From contig OZ023184.1 in the NCBI GenBank assembly GCA_963995505.1, positions 14,692,228 to 14,756,227 of the forward strand: a DNA stretch of 64,000 bases, written 5' to 3'. Within the stretch, counting starts at the first letter, position 1. Every line of letters starts with the position of its first letter. A program made the position numbers and the translations under genes. Shown here in pieces: positions 30,681 to 42,838 of this stretch. The notes below the pieces were generated by a model that was not told the origin of the DNA, ran no database searches, and saw only the letters and a program-made list of their open reading frames with translations. This DNA is from Hypericum androsaemum (lineage: Eukaryota; Streptophyta; Magnoliopsida; Malpighiales; Hypericaceae).

Positions 30681-32579
30681 CTACCAGAAGTCGTGGCAGG
30701 AACACACTCCTCCTTTGAAATGATGGAACCTGTTGCGATCTCTCACAATCAACTCCCTATCGTAGACAAGCGAAATCAGCTTCGTGGTAGTGTGGCAGTC
30801 CTCGCATACTCGCAAGTTCTTAACTATTCTTATAGGCATATGAGCTTTGGTTTTCATTATCCCATAGGCAATGGCCAGCTTCTCGCTATGCCTGAGTATA
30901 GTACTTTCCTTTTCCTCTTCATCTATGTCAAACAATGCATCAGCAGTGTTCCCGGTGTATCCCGCGAGTTTAATCCTCCTCAATATCTCTACCCATGTTT
31001 TTTCAATCTCTTCTATTTCTGGGTGTTGTCTGTCTCCCATGGTGAACTTGTGAAGTTTTCCTTCTATCTCAATCACAGTGTATCCGGGCGGTTTCATAAC
31101 TCCTCTTTCTTTCATTACCTGTCTCGTGTTCTCAACGTTCTCCCACTTGCTCATCCGTGCATAAATGTTTGAAAGAAGTACATAGTAGCCACTGTGCTCT
31201 GGCAGTAACTCGATCAAACTCTTTCCAACCCTCTCTGCGACAGCTGCATCTTTGTGGATCCGGCAGGCTCCAAGTAATGCTCCCAAAATTGGCGCATTAG
31301 GCTTCACGGGCATTTCACGGATGAATTTCTCAGCTTCTAGCAACTTACCTGCCCGCCCGAGCAGATCAACGACGCAGCCATAGTGTTCCATCCTCGGTTG
31401 AATACCATAATCTCTTTCCATGCTCTCGAATACTTCGAGTCCTCTTTCCACCAGGCCTCCATGACTGCAAGCTGACAATACTGCTGTAAATGTTATGTCT
31501 CTGGGGGTCAGCCCTGTCGTTACCATCTTGGAGAAGTACTCAAGTGCTTTGTCGGGATAGCCATTGATTGCAAACCCACCAACGAGAGCAGTCCAACTCA
31601 AGGCATCCTTCTCGGGAAGTTCATCAAAGACTCGGATTGCTTTCTCCAAGCATCCGCACCTTGCATACATGTCAACCAAAGCCGTCCCCAGCACCATATT
31701 CACACTCATCTTGTTCCTCACAACATAGTCATGAGCTCTTTCGCCAATCCCAAGCGCGCCTAAATGAGCACACGAGGAAATGACACTAACCATCACCGTC
31801 TCATTCGCTTGCACCCCTTCCGACCGGAGCACACCGTACAATTCTACCGCCTTATCGAACTCGTGGTTCCTCGCATACCCGCTGATCATCGTACCCCACG
31901 TAACCAAGTTCCTCTCGGGCATTTCCTCGAACAGCTGACGGGCAGACCCCACATCACCAACCTTGCTATACCCTGCAATCATGGAAGTCCATGAGACAAC
32001 ATCCACCCGAGGCATCGTCCGGAACACAAAGCTTGCAGCTTTAACATCCCCAAGAGCAGCATACATGTGAAGAATCGAGTTCTGCACATAAAGATCACTC
32101 CCAAACCCGAACTTCATTACATGGTCATGAACTTGGGCTCCAAGTTTCAAGGAACCCAGTTCAGTACAAGCCTTAACTAGAAATGGGTAAGTGAGATTAT
32201 CAGGAAACAGGCCCAAATTCCGTGACTGGGCATAGAAGCACAAGGACTTGTCTGGGCAGTTGGTACCAGAAAATGCCCTAATAAATGCATTAAAGATAAA
32301 AAGGTTGGGACTTTCCACCTGGGAAAGGACCCCTAATGCATAGTCAATCAAGCTCTTGTCTATACAAGAAGCAATTAAGCGACTTGCTGGGAAAACATCA
32401 AATACTGATTGGGTCCTAATCATATGAGCGTGGACGATTTTAAAGTGGGTCAATGTGTTGCATGATTCTATAAGTAGTAGCTTTGGATCCATTAGATTTA
32501 GTGTCCTCGACACTAAACTGCTACACCTACCGCTCATCTTTGGACTGGTTGAGTTGGGCGAAACGAAAATAAATATCAA
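30681..32579 (-). CDS. Pentatricopeptide repeat protein, PLS class with E and DYW domains
   Basis: Intronless 632-residue protein, matching from memory Arabidopsis At5g06540. PLS-type repeats run from about residue 45 to 455 (for example VVSWTSMIAGYSKVGDVGSA, VTWGTMISGYARN, NAPILGALLGACRIHKD). They are followed by E/E+ (HSGYYVLLSNIYA, KPPGYTVIEIEGKLHKF) and a C-terminal DYW deaminase-like domain. The zinc site is seen as HSEKLAIAYG and CEDCH, and the terminal motif HHFKGGVCSCHDFW has DFW in place of DYW. Such proteins bind organellar RNA and take part in C-to-U editing; the N-terminus is hydrophobic/Ser-rich and may be a targeting peptide. A second ATG at residue 15 (MSGRCSSL) is an equally plausible start. 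The target RNA cannot be read from the sequence. Confidence 0.95.
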   Translation of the reverse strand: MIFIFVSPNSTSPKMSGRCSSLVSRTLNLMDPKLLLIESCNTLTHFKIVHAHMIRTQSVFDVFPASRLIASCIDKSLIDYALGVLSQVESPNLFIFNAFIRAFSGTNCPDKSLCFYAQSRNLGLFPDNLTYPFLVKACTELGSLKLGAQVHDHVMKFGFGSDLYVQNSILHMYAALGDVKAASFVFRTMPRVDVVSWTSMIAGYSKVGDVGSARQLFEEMPERNLVTWGTMISGYARNHEFDKAVELYGVLRSEGVQANETVMVSVISSCAHLGALGIGERAHDYVVRNKMSVNMVLGTALVDMYARCGCLEKAIRVFDELPEKDALSWTALVGGFAINGYPDKALEYFSKMVTTGLTPRDITFTAVLSACSHGGLVERGLEVFESMERDYGIQPRMEHYGCVVDLLGRAGKLLEAEKFIREMPVKPNAPILGALLGACRIHKDAAVAERVGKSLIELLPEHSGYYVLLSNIYARMSKWENVENTRQVMKERGVMKPPGYTVIEIEGKLHKFTMGDRQHPEIEEIEKTWVEILRRIKLAGYTGNTADALFDIDEEEKESTILRHSEKLAIAYGIMKTKAHMPIRIVKNLRVCEDCHTTTKLISLVYDRELIVRDRNRFHHFKGGVCSCHDFW

Positions 32580-33060
32580 CTCTGTCCTTGGGATGACACT
32601 TTCTTTCTAGTGTCGGGTTTGTTTATAAATATTACGATTCACGTTTTCTTAAAATTTTGTGTTAATGTTGGAGATTAAGAGTGTTTTTTTTGGAATAGTG
32701 GTTTAAAAGCATATTACACAACATATCATGAAAACAAAGTACATGGACATAGAACAAAGGATAATAAAGACAGTTGAGAAAAACATAGCAAGACGCAAAT
32801 TAGTGTTAACAAGCATTGCGAAGGAGACTAAGTTAAATCTTAACCTATTAAAAAAGACACTGAACTCTATCAAGTTGAGTAAAATAAAGGTCAACTCCGT
32901 ACTTGGGATGAAACCACTTCCGAGTGTTAGGTTTGTTTATAAATGTGACAATTCACGTACTCATTATCTTAAGATTTTGTATTAAAATATTAAAATTCTA
33001 ACATGATAACATAGTGGACTGATTTCGTGTCTATATCGCATTGATTGGATCATATTTCTA
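32580..33060 (+). repeat. Two copies of a degenerate LTR/primer-site-like repeat
   Basis: GTCCTTGGGATGACACTTTC ... GTGTCGGGTTTGTTTATAAA begins at 32583 and a similar block begins at 32893 (GTACTTGGGATGAAACC...). The second continues into AATTCTAACATGATAACATAG, which resembles an LTR end followed by a worn primer-binding site. An inverted copy is at 58680-58805 and a related structure at 48536-48700. Confidence 0.5.
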
Positions 33061-34129
33061 GTAATTTTAGGGTATGTTGATTCTTTTTAGGTCCAGAATA
33101 TTTGATCACTATAATTTCTCTTTCTGACCAAATCAAATAATCTAAGTTGGCAATAAAATCATATTTTACATAGGATTATGACCATCTTTGTTGGACAAAA
33201 TCATTTTCCCTGAAATTGATTATTATCTTTCTATATTCGTCGTCTTGGTCGACAATGATTTATATAATGTAATATTTTGTTAATAACACGATATTAGATG
33301 ATCGACTAGTACTCAAAGCCTGGTATTTGTGTGTTGCAATTTTCACGCTGCAATGGAGTACATGAGAATGGAAGTGGACTTTATTTTTTTCGTGTTCTTT
33401 CCTCACAAAAGAGTGGTTAAGAGGGGAAAATTCTTGTTTTTTAGGCTTTCCAAAATAAAGCGTATATTATGAGTATGACACAATTGACTAAACGTGTATT
33501 AATCCCATTAATTAAATCACAAAAGGGTATAAATATGTGGAAAACATGGGTGAATATTAATCATGCCAGGCCCATTGACAAGGTTAAGAATTGTTACTGT
33601 ACTCTCTCGTTTTTTTTGGGGTAACTTCTACGTCCCTTAATTAGTTATTCTTTTGATCCGAATTTAGTTGTCTCTAAGAAACCCTTGCAGTAAGTTGGTA
33701 ATTTTTTGACGCCGTTGTGTAATTTCTGATGTTTAGTAGGGAAAAGTTTTTTTTTGAGACATAATTATCTTAGCGTAGAATTAATTATAAGTAGGATAGT
33801 CAATATACAATAAGTGAGATAGCTCTTCCGGCGAATGATGTGTCCAATTAGGCTCACAAAGTAGAGTCCTCGACCTTATGGCAACCTAATGGAGATCGTC
33901 GATCCACTTACTAGGATCGTTGGGCCGTGGTAAATCAGTCATAAAATTTTACTCAGAAGTCGGATTGGAATGATTCAAAATGATGTGCAAAGCTACGACA
34001 TAGATCTACAACATTGTAATTTATAACTTCTTCAAAATTTGGAGCCAACATGGGCCGAAATTCAATTTGAAGTCAACATCACTTAGTTGGCCGAGATTGC
34101 CGGTCCAAGTTGCAATCGTCGATCCCAAA
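33061..34129. other. Intergenic spacer, nothing recognised
   Basis: AT-rich; no ORF with family character and no clear element ends. A moderately GC-rich stretch near 33820-34000 has a faint match to about 39370-39460 and may be an old retroelement remnant. Confidence 0.4.
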
Positions 34130-34420
34130 CAAGATAAGGAGTGGGATGGTCGATCCAAGCCGATCCCAAACGAGATAAGGAGTGGGATGGTCAATCCAAG
34201 CTGATCCCAAGGCGGAGTTGGATGGTTGATCCAAGCCGATCGCCAGGAGAAAGGGGGTGGTCGATCCAAGCCGACATCTATGAGAGATGGGATCGTCGAT
34301 CCAGCAAGTTCCTAGGTGGAATGAATGATCGATCTTCATGTTAGGTGGGATCTTTGATCCAAGTTGGTCCTCATGCTATCTAGATGGTTGATCCCGATAT
34401 TGTCAGGATCATTGATTCCT
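34130..34420. repeat. Degenerate tandem repeat, GATGGTCGATCCAAG unit
   Basis: About six to seven copies of a 35-42 bp unit with the core GGGATGGTCGATCCAAGCCGA, each ending in a variable spacer. All frames give short low-complexity peptides (DRP, WIDHP), so it is not taken as coding. Confidence 0.7.
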
Positions 34421-34779
34421 CGGGTCCAGCAGGTGACGAGATCATCGATCCCTCGGGTTAAGTAGACGGAGGGATCGCCTATCTTTTGGAGCTAATATAG
34501 ATCGTGATAGTCGACCCCACAAATGGGTATATCCTAAGATTGTGGTTTGATGCGACCTAAGGGGGAGTCATTGAGTTGGGTACTTTGGATTGTTGTCGGA
34601 CTCATTATTGGTCACGATTGAGGTCGAGAAACCCAACCTTGGTGGCCTCCAAGGAAGGTTGAGCGAGGACTCATAAGAAGACCAGACGGAGATGGACTCT
34701 AGAGACCAGATGAGCATCTAAAGTGGATAGAGATGGACTTCAGGTGATTCAACCCAACCAAAAAATGGCTTATGTAGTC

Positions 34780-34960
34780 AGCCGAGGCTATATTAGGTTT
34801 TCCTATATTAGGCCTAGGCTATGTTAGGTTTTTCTATAATAGGACGGGGCTATGTTAGGTTTTCCAAATTAGGCCAGTATCATGTTAGATTTTCTTGTAC
34901 AAGGCCGAGGATCGGTTTTCTTATACAAGGCCGGGGCTAGGTTATCCTATATTAGGCTAC
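34780..34960. repeat. Tandem repeat of an AGGCCGGGGCTATGTTAGGT-like unit
   Basis: Five to six imperfect copies of a ~35-bp unit containing TATTAGG, GGCTATGTTAGGTTTTCC and similar words, ending just before the large palindrome. Confidence 0.65.
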
Positions 34961-37198
34961 ATGAATATACCAAGGAGTAAATATAATATAATAATGTCTA
35001 ATATCAACAATCACTTATGAATGAGTCTCGAGTTGGAACCCTTAACAATGTAACAGTGTTAAAGTACTTAATGAAAGAATTTTGCCATATTTCAAAAGTC
35101 CTATCCGACTTGAACACTCGACTTGTACTTGGATAAGTTGGCTCATTGGATATTCAGAACAAAAATTTATACTAAAGTCTAATCTTACTATATTTTTTAT
35201 TTCATGGAGTAGCACGAGTTCTTGTAGCTCCAAGAGAAAAATTAGAGAACAACATATCACCTCTCTCATCTGTAGATATCATCTACTTAGAGATCCTCTC
35301 AAGTAATACCACCGGGTTCATAAAAAATATAATCAACTTTGCCTTCGTTCTCTTCATCCTGCTCGTCTCACCAGCTATGCCTTTTAGTTTACTTGGTGTT
35401 AGCCACGACCAAGTTCGGGAACTTCTCGAGGCTTTGACTAAGTTAAATTAAGATGGTGATCTAAGCACTACTAAGCTTTTTGTTAAAATAGGTTTAAGAT
35501 TAACAATGCTTTTTCATTATACAGGCTCTACACACTCTATTGTCTATGTCTCCAAATCGTCCTTGGATCAAAGACGTATTGCGTGAAGTTCATGAAGAAA
35601 TCCCACTGATGTTTAACATATATGTGTTGTAAAATTGGTTGATGCTCCAAATGGCTTGGAAATCAAAGCTCATATATGTTCAAGATTGAACAAGTAACCT
35701 TAAGCATAATAGGACTCTCATTCTTAGCAATAAAGTCCATCCACATGAGAATAATCTTAATTATAATTAATTTTTATTAGTATAACATAAAGTGCACAAC
35801 ATACTGTCAAACTATAAATGGATGGTTGAGATTGAACTGATAACCATAAACATAATAGGACTCGTATTCTCAGCAACAGAGTCCAACCACATGAGAATAA
35901 TTTTAATTATAGTTAGTAAATAATTCTTAATAGTATAACATAAGGTGCACAACATACTATCAAACTACTAATGGATGAGTGAGATTAAACTAATAACCAT
36001 AAACATAACATGACTCTTATTCTCAACAATAGAATCCAACTGCATGAGAATATTGTTAATTATAATTAATAAATAATTATTGATAGTATAACTAATGGTG
36101 AGTTAACCATTTATTAGTAGCTTGATAGTATTGTTGTGCACCTTATGTTATACTATTAAAAATTATTCATTAATTATAATTAAGATTATTATGATGTGGT
36201 TGTACTCTATTATTGAGAATAAGAGTCATATTATATTTATGATTATTAGTTCAATCTAAACCATTCATTATTATTTTAATAGTATGTTCTGCACTTTAAT
36301 TAATATTATTCTCATGCGGATGGACTCTATTGCTGAGAATAAGAATCATATTATGCTTAAGGTTACTTGCTAAATCTCGAACATAGATGATATGGTATCC
36401 GTCTTTGATTCCCAATCCCTTTGGAGTAGCAAGCAGGATCGATCTGATGTCGTGAAATGTATTTGATGGACCAACTCATGCTACGTCAAACATCAATGGG
36501 ATTTCTTCACGAGTTTATGCAATATGTCGTTGATCCGGGAACAATTTGGAGTCGTAGACGATAGAGTGTGTAGAACCTGTATAATGAAAGAGCATTGTCA
36601 ATTTTAAACTAGGGTAACATTAAGCTTATTAGTGCTTAGACCACCATCTTAATTTATCTTTCTCAAAGCCCCGAGAGGCTCCCGAATTCTGCCGTGGTTA
36701 ACACCAATTAAATTAAAAGGCCTAGCTGGCTTGATGAAGAGGGTGAATAGAAGAATAACTAAAGCAAAGATGTTTCTAGTTTTCGTGTTTGGAGATGAAG
36801 AGAACGAGAAAAAGGTGATCTATTTTTTTATGAACCATAAGTATGCAGATTGGAGAATATTAGAGCTACTACACAAAGAAGGCAAAGATGATTCTATATA
36901 TTTGTTCTTGGAGCCTCTATTACTGCATGAAGAGCAAAATATAGTAAGATTTGACTTTAGTATATATTTTTGTTTCAAATGTCCAATGAGTCGGCTTAGC
37001 CAAGTTCAATTAGAGTGTTCAAGTTAGGTATGATTTTTGAAACGTGGCAAAAGTCTTTCAATAATTACTTTAACATTCCTACGTTCCTAATTCAAGACTC
37101 TGATTGTTGGTATTAAACTTTATTACATAATATTTATTGTTCAATATTAAATTTCATGCGTAAGTACTCTTTACCTCTTGCTTGAACCATAGGTAGCC
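34955..37198. repeat. 2.2 kb imperfect palindrome (long inverted repeat)
   Basis: The left arm (34955 to about 36105) and right arm (about 36106-37198) are reverse complements at roughly 80-85% by eye. Example: 35403-35600 (GAACTTCTCGAGGCTTTGAC ... AAGATGGTGATCTAAGCAC) against 36500-36715. The innermost part of each arm contains tandem units of about 153 bp (marker GTGCACAACATACT at 35792 and 35945), inverted across the centre. The outer ends share a GGCTAC ... GTAGCC word. No ORF of known type. It could be a foldback-type transposon or an inverted duplication of another repeat. Confidence 0.75.
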
Positions 37199-37399
37199 GC
37201 ACAATTGTTTTCCTTAAAATAAGCTATTATTTTTGTTAGATAATTCACTTACTATAGTTTATAGAAAAATTTTCAAAAAATTAGAATACTTGGTCAATAA
37301 GATTTATGAACTCGGTCCAAAGTATTTTTTTTTCTTATTGGAATGAAGTGAGTCTGTTTAATTAGGTTGATGTCCGAAGATGATATGTCATGTTCTCTA

Positions 37400-37720
37400 A
37401 TTTTATTCTTAGAGCTACAAGAACTAGTGTGCTGTATTACATGAAATACAAAATATTGTAAGATTAGATTTTAGCATAATTTTTTTGATTTGAATATCTA
37501 ATGGTCGATTTATCCAAGTTCAAGTCGGGTAAGATTTTTGAAAGATGACTAAATTATTCAAATAAATATTTTAACACTGCTAAGTTTCTAAGAACTCGAA
37601 TTCAAGACTTTATTATATAATGAATACAAGATTGTTTTATCATTTCCTATATTAATCATTATCTTTACATCTTTGAAATGTAGCCGTGTAGAGATTTTCA
37701 TAAATAAGGGATGTTATATT
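37400..37720 (+). repeat. Extra diverged copy of the palindrome's distal right arm
   Basis: AGAGCTACAAGAACTAGTG ... AAATATTGTAAGATTAGATT ... TATCCAAGTTCAAGTCGGGT ... AATTCAAGACTTTATTA ... GTAGCCGTG follows the same order of words as 36865-37198. Confidence 0.55.
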
Positions 37721-37870
37721 TGTTCATAATCCAAATAACATATTACCCAAAAAACTTACTTTAGGAAAACCATGTGATGACTACTGTATCCAGACCTACT
37801 AGACCGACTTATTCATATTTGGAAGGTGACAAAGTTCTTACTGATGTACTTTCAAGAATTAAATTCGAGT

Positions 37871-38325
37871 CCTAATTAAGGTAGAACAATGTCCTCACAA
37901 GTTGGTTGTTGGTAGAATTGTTAGTTATTTCTAAAGATGTATGGTTATGAAAATTGTTTAAAGGAGAGTAATTGGTAGTCAATTATTTTTTGAAAATAAT
38001 ATGAATAACTTAACAAATAAGTTTTGTATTTAAGTTAGTGAAAGAAAAGATATCACCTTGTATAAAAAAATTAGTGACACGTCAAGACCTAATTAAATTA
38101 AAACAATCTCATCACAAATTGATCTAACTGCTTGTTGGTAAAATTATTAATTAATTATTTCTAAAGATGTATGGTTAAGAAAAATATTTGGAGGAGAGTA
38201 ACTGCTAATCAAATATTTTGGAAAAATATGAAGAAAGATATTTTATAACTTAACAAAAAATTCTCGTATGTAAGTTAGTGAGAGTAAAGATATCACATTG
38301 TATAGAAAATAAGTGATACATCGGA
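37871..38325 (+). repeat. 218-bp direct tandem duplication
   Basis: The two units start CCTAATTAAGGTAGAACAAT (37871) and CCTAATTAAATTAAAACAAT (38089). They share TTATTTCTAAAGATGTATGG, a GGAGAGTAA motif and a TAAGTTAGTGAGAG-type end. Diverged and non-coding. Confidence 0.65.
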
Positions 38326-39654
38326 AGAAATGTCACAAAAATGGATACTCCAAATACACATTAGTGTTGACGTTGGTCCATGGGACACTCATTTATACTT
38401 TGTATTATTTAGGCATGTGCCTATGGCGCTAATAAAGGCATATTCCAAAATTTGTCCAATGGCTGAATTTTAACAGTTAAGGCAATAAGATCACTAGTTG
38501 TATCAAAAGTAGATCTAGTAGATATGGATATTTTGATTGTTGTTAATCTGGATCTAGATCTAGAGTCAGATTTATAAACGAGTGTTAATGCAGGTTTAAA
38601 TCCATGTCAAAATTTGGATTTGTGTTGACATTTTTTACTTACCGAATCCCAATAAACTTAACTATTCAATATTTTCTACATTTGATTTATCATCTTTTTA
38701 TTTATATTACTGCTTTCTATATGTGGTAACATTACTAATTAGTAACTTCGAATGTGAGTTTAACAATGAAATAATAAGTTTAGTGACATTTACAAAATAT
38801 AATAGGAATTACCACCTTATACAACAATAAACTAGCCTAGAATAAATTCCCTCATTGCGTTGTAACGTCCGTATCAGATAATAAAAAATTAGCAAAGCCT
38901 TCAAATTTCTCCCAATATCTTGGAGTAAACTAAAGTAAATAATTTGACCAACATAATTCAAATCCCTCCCCAAACTGTGCTTGCTTTTTTCATCGCACAC
39001 AACTTTCTCTATGTATACATCTAAAATTCGACTCTCTCACTAAATAAAAGTACTAAGAAAGTGGAATGAGAATTCCATTTGTACTATTTAGTATTGTTAA
39101 AAATAGAAAAAAAGAGTCAATGGGGAGTCCAAACTCTAAAAACTAATTATGCCAATGATAGAAATAACTATTAACCAATTTATACATGTCTTGTATCATT
39201 CAAGAAATGTACAATTTATTTTTATCACCAAGTAATGAGTTAAACCTGCTCAATAGATTTGTCCGAGACTCCTTTTGAATTATTATATTAGTACAAATAT
39301 ATTTTTATTATTAAAATTAATTATAAGTCAATCATTGTAATAGGCTTTATCCAATTTAAATATAATATAACGGCAATCGAGTCTCGCAAGCTCTTCGGCG
39401 AGTGTGGGGTTTCGTTGGTCGCCGACTCTGACGATGATAATACATAAGTGAGATTTTGATCGAAGTCGGGGTAGGAACCTTCCAATTTGGGAATTATGGT
39501 TCTTTTCTAAAATTGGGGATTTGTTTGGCAAATTACCAATTACATCATGGAAATTTACACAACGGATCAAATACTTCATTGCGTGTTCATGAAAGAATGA
39601 AGTCATTTGATGCACACCATACATCAATTTTGGTTTAGCCCCTATATATTTTCC
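38326..39654. other. AT-rich spacer
   Basis: No gene. The minus-strand frame at 39328-39660 (110 residues) has no recognisable domain and lies in a region resembling a worn retroelement (compare 33820-34000). Confidence 0.4.
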
Positions 39655-40335
39655 TCTCATGCAGTTGGATTCTATTGTTCAGAATATGAGTCATATTAAG
39701 TTTATAGTTATTAGTTCAATCTCAACCATCCATTAGTAGTTTGATAATATGTTGTGCACCTTATATTATACTATTAAGAATTAATTATTAATTATAATTA
39801 AGATTATTCTCATGTGGTTAAACTTTATTGCTAAAAATAAGAGTCATTTTATGTTTATGGTTATTAGTTCAATCTCAATATTTTATTAATAGTTGATAGT
39901 ATGTTTTGTACCTTATGTTATACTATAGAAATTATTTATTAATTTTAATTAAGATTATTCTCATGCGGATGGACTCTATTGCTCAGAATAAGAGTCATAC
40001 TATGCTTAAGATTATTTATTTAGTCTCAAATATTTACAACATGATATCCATCTTTAATTTTCAAGCCCTTTGAAGCATAAAGCAAGGCCGATTTGACATC
40101 ATGATATGTGTTAGATGGACCAACATATGATATGTGAAATATCAGTGGTATTTTCACATAAGACGTCTCCACTCCGGGGATAATTCGGAGATGCAATCAA
40201 TAGATTTCTTTGAGCCTGCATAGTGAAAGAGCTTTGTTAATCTTAAACCAATGTGACAATAAGCATAGAACATAGACCATAATTTTAATTTTCCTTAGTC
40301 AAAGCCTCGTGAGGCTCTCTAATTTCACTCACTAT
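39655..40335 (+). repeat. Second, single-arm copy of the palindrome family
   Basis: Repeats the right-arm order: two to three ~153-bp units with GTGCACCTTATATTATACTATT, then CTCATGCGGATGGACTCTATTGCTCAGAATAAG-like sequence, and the distal part with AGAGCTTTGTTAATCTTAAACC and CAAAGCCTCGTGAGGCTCTC. There is no inverted partner beside it. Confidence 0.65.
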
Positions 40336-40494
40336 TCCAGCAGAAGTAGCTCACTATGCCAACTGAAGAAGCTCTGTGACCATTCTCCTTAGTAGCAATC
40401 CATTCTTTCCAGGCATGATCAGCAATCTGCACAATTTGTACAAGGTCTTCTTTGAGGCCTTCAAAGATTTCTTTATTTCTCGCCTTCTAAATAT

Positions 40495-41095
40495 CAATGT
40501 TTTAAAAACTGTTGTCCGACACCGGTCGGACCGCTACACAGAATCAAATTCGGTTTGATTTTTCCCTAAAACCCAGAATGTGGTTTGACCAATTAAAATC
40601 TAGTCGGACCACCCGGTCAGGTACTTCCGGGTGACCGGATTCGCCCGGATCAGAAAAATTAGTGTTTATTTTTTCTATTTTATCTGATTTAATTTAGAAA
40701 CAAAACCTTAACTTCCACATTCGGAGAGTGTACATCACTTTTTGATCACAAAAAATTTATTTTTTAACAATTATTGATAATATTTCAACTAAGTCAAACG
40801 AATTGGACTAATTTGTCGAAACTGAAAACTTGTATAATCATCTTCTCGTTCTTCTAGACTTGTTCAATTCATCTTTGAAAACTTTGTTTGGATAAATTTA
40901 TAACAAAGTTGCTAAATATTTGAATTTATTTAATATTTTATCATTTTTATGTTAAATTAAATTTATTAAATATTATTTAATTATATTTTATAAAATAGAA
41001 GTACCGGTCCGACCGGTAGCCCAACCGATCAGAGCGGATGAGCCTGAAATTTTAAGAATTCCGGGTCACCTTCCGGGTCGATTTTAAAAACATTG
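40495..41095. mobile_element. hAT miniature element with perfect 8-bp target duplication (601 bp)
   Basis: The ends are CAATGTTTTAAAAACTG and, inverted, CAATGTTTTTAAAATCG. Octamer CTAAATAT flanks both sides exactly (40487-40494 and 41096-41103). Subterminal ACCGGTCGGACCG-type motifs occur at both ends and also in the end of the transposase-bearing element at 1-1992, a plausible source of transposase. There is no ORF inside. Confidence 0.9.
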
Positions 41096-41280
41096 CTAAA
41101 TATGCCAACAAAAGAAGACTATGAAGGGAATGGTATATCGGCATCTTGGAGAGATAAATCTTGAGTAACTTGCTCGGGGATTTGGTGATTGAAGAAAGCA
41201 AACAAACAATTTTAGTAGGGAGAAGTTGATTGATTTGGTGATTGAAGAAAACAAGCGATTAGAAAAGCCCACTTGCTCAG

Positions 41281-41454
41281 AGCTATTTGTAGTAGACAAG
41301 GTTGAAATACTCGTAACTGTAACTCGTAAATCAAATTATAATGTATGAATATGATATATTGATTTGGAGCTATTTGTAGTAGACAAGGTTGAAATACTCG
41401 TAACTGTAACTCGTAAATCAAATTATAATATATGAATATGATATATTGATTTTG
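41281..41454. repeat. 87-bp perfect-looking tandem duplication
   Basis: The unit AGCTATTTGTAGTAGACAAG ... ATATGATATATTGATTT starts at 41281 and again at 41368, with about one mismatch. A shorter GATTTGGTGATTGAAGAAA duplication lies just upstream (41178 and 41232). Confidence 0.85.
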
Positions 41455-42838
41455 CATGAATCTACTGTGAATCCAATTTTTAGAAACAAGATTTAGATTG
41501 GACATGAATTGCCTAGAATTTTACCATTTATCATATCTTGAACCATACCTTAATTGGACCATGGACTTTTGGGAAGAGACCAACCAGATGGAAGTGTAGG
41601 GTTATTTATTAGCAGTCAACTTATGCAACTGCTGTTTAAATTAATTAATTATCCATTGATTTCGATTAATTATGCATCGGAGATTAAATGAATATTAACT
41701 AATAGTCTCTCCTCTCGACACAACAATAGTTGGTATGTACTTGGGGGAAAAACAACAGTAGGTATACCGGTTGAATATAATAAGCTATTATCATCGTCAT
41801 ACTTAACAGCTTACAAACTCCTTATAAACTATCATCAGCTTATGAAGTTCTAAACATAATCGCTTGAAATTAATCGATCTACGATTATAGTCTTCTTAAT
41901 TGGCTATCCACTGCCAAATAACTTGTAACCCAACAATACAAAGCGTTGTAAAAATTTATGAATTTCAAGATTCAAATCTCGACATTTTCATAGTGTAATA
42001 ATTTTACCTTTAAAAAAAATTGGCTATCCACTACCGATTCAATTCCAAGTGATAAAGGATTATTTATAAGTTTGAATTATAAATTTGGATTTTACGAATA
42101 AAACATAAAAGTTATTTCTGGGTATTGGGTATTGGACATTAGATTGTTCGTCAGTCAATCAAAACTACGCCAACTTGTAGGTGAAAATTTTATTAGATAA
42201 CAAAATTGCGGTAGATTATATTCACTAGTTCATTTGATTGACCGGCGGATAGTGAAACTATTTATGACCATACTTTTCGTTGTAATTTTGCAAGGATAAA
42301 AAAAATCTTTTTAGAAATGGTGTGGCCAAGCCTATCATTAAGGTAATGAGTTACAAAATATAAATAGGAAATACATAGACAAATAACGATAACACCAAAC
42401 ATAAAATGAAAATCGTTCCAAAGTAAACAGAGTGACACGAGTGGAAGCGATGGGCAGTCGAGAAGCTACGAAAACCAACAATCAAAGCGTAGTTCTGCTG
42501 AGACAAGCAACTGTTAATAACGTCATAGACGTAACCTGATAAACTTTGAATGTATACGAGATGTACGCAAATGAGAGCCAATATAAAACTTAGATACGTC
42601 TGGTCCAAGTATGTTGAATAATGTTGCCAATTATTATGTTCATTGAATTGGCAACACTAACTACTCTAAACTACATTGAATTTTCTATATAATATAATGA
42701 ATTGAGGTATTATTTTCAAAAAATTATTTTTATCAATATAGCCAAACACCTACCTTTTTTTTGGTAAGTACCAAACACCTACTTATATCATGTTCCATCA
42801 ACAAAAGCACCGACTAATCACATAATTAGAAATAGATC
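41455..42838. other. Upstream spacer of carboxylesterase b
   Basis: AT-rich, no supportable gene. Near 41925-42025 a SINE-like stretch resembles that at 17396-17490 (CAAAGCGTTGTAAAAATT ... GATTCAAATCTCGAC ... TTTTACC). No clear TATA box could be assigned to the gene at 42839. Confidence 0.45.

Noticed and set aside
32728..32985. 85-residue Lys-rich plus frame
   Set aside because: AT-rich low-complexity translation overlapping a degenerate LTR-like repeat.
39328..39660. 110-residue minus frame
   Set aside because: No domain, no promoter or codon character; likely chance within a worn repeat.
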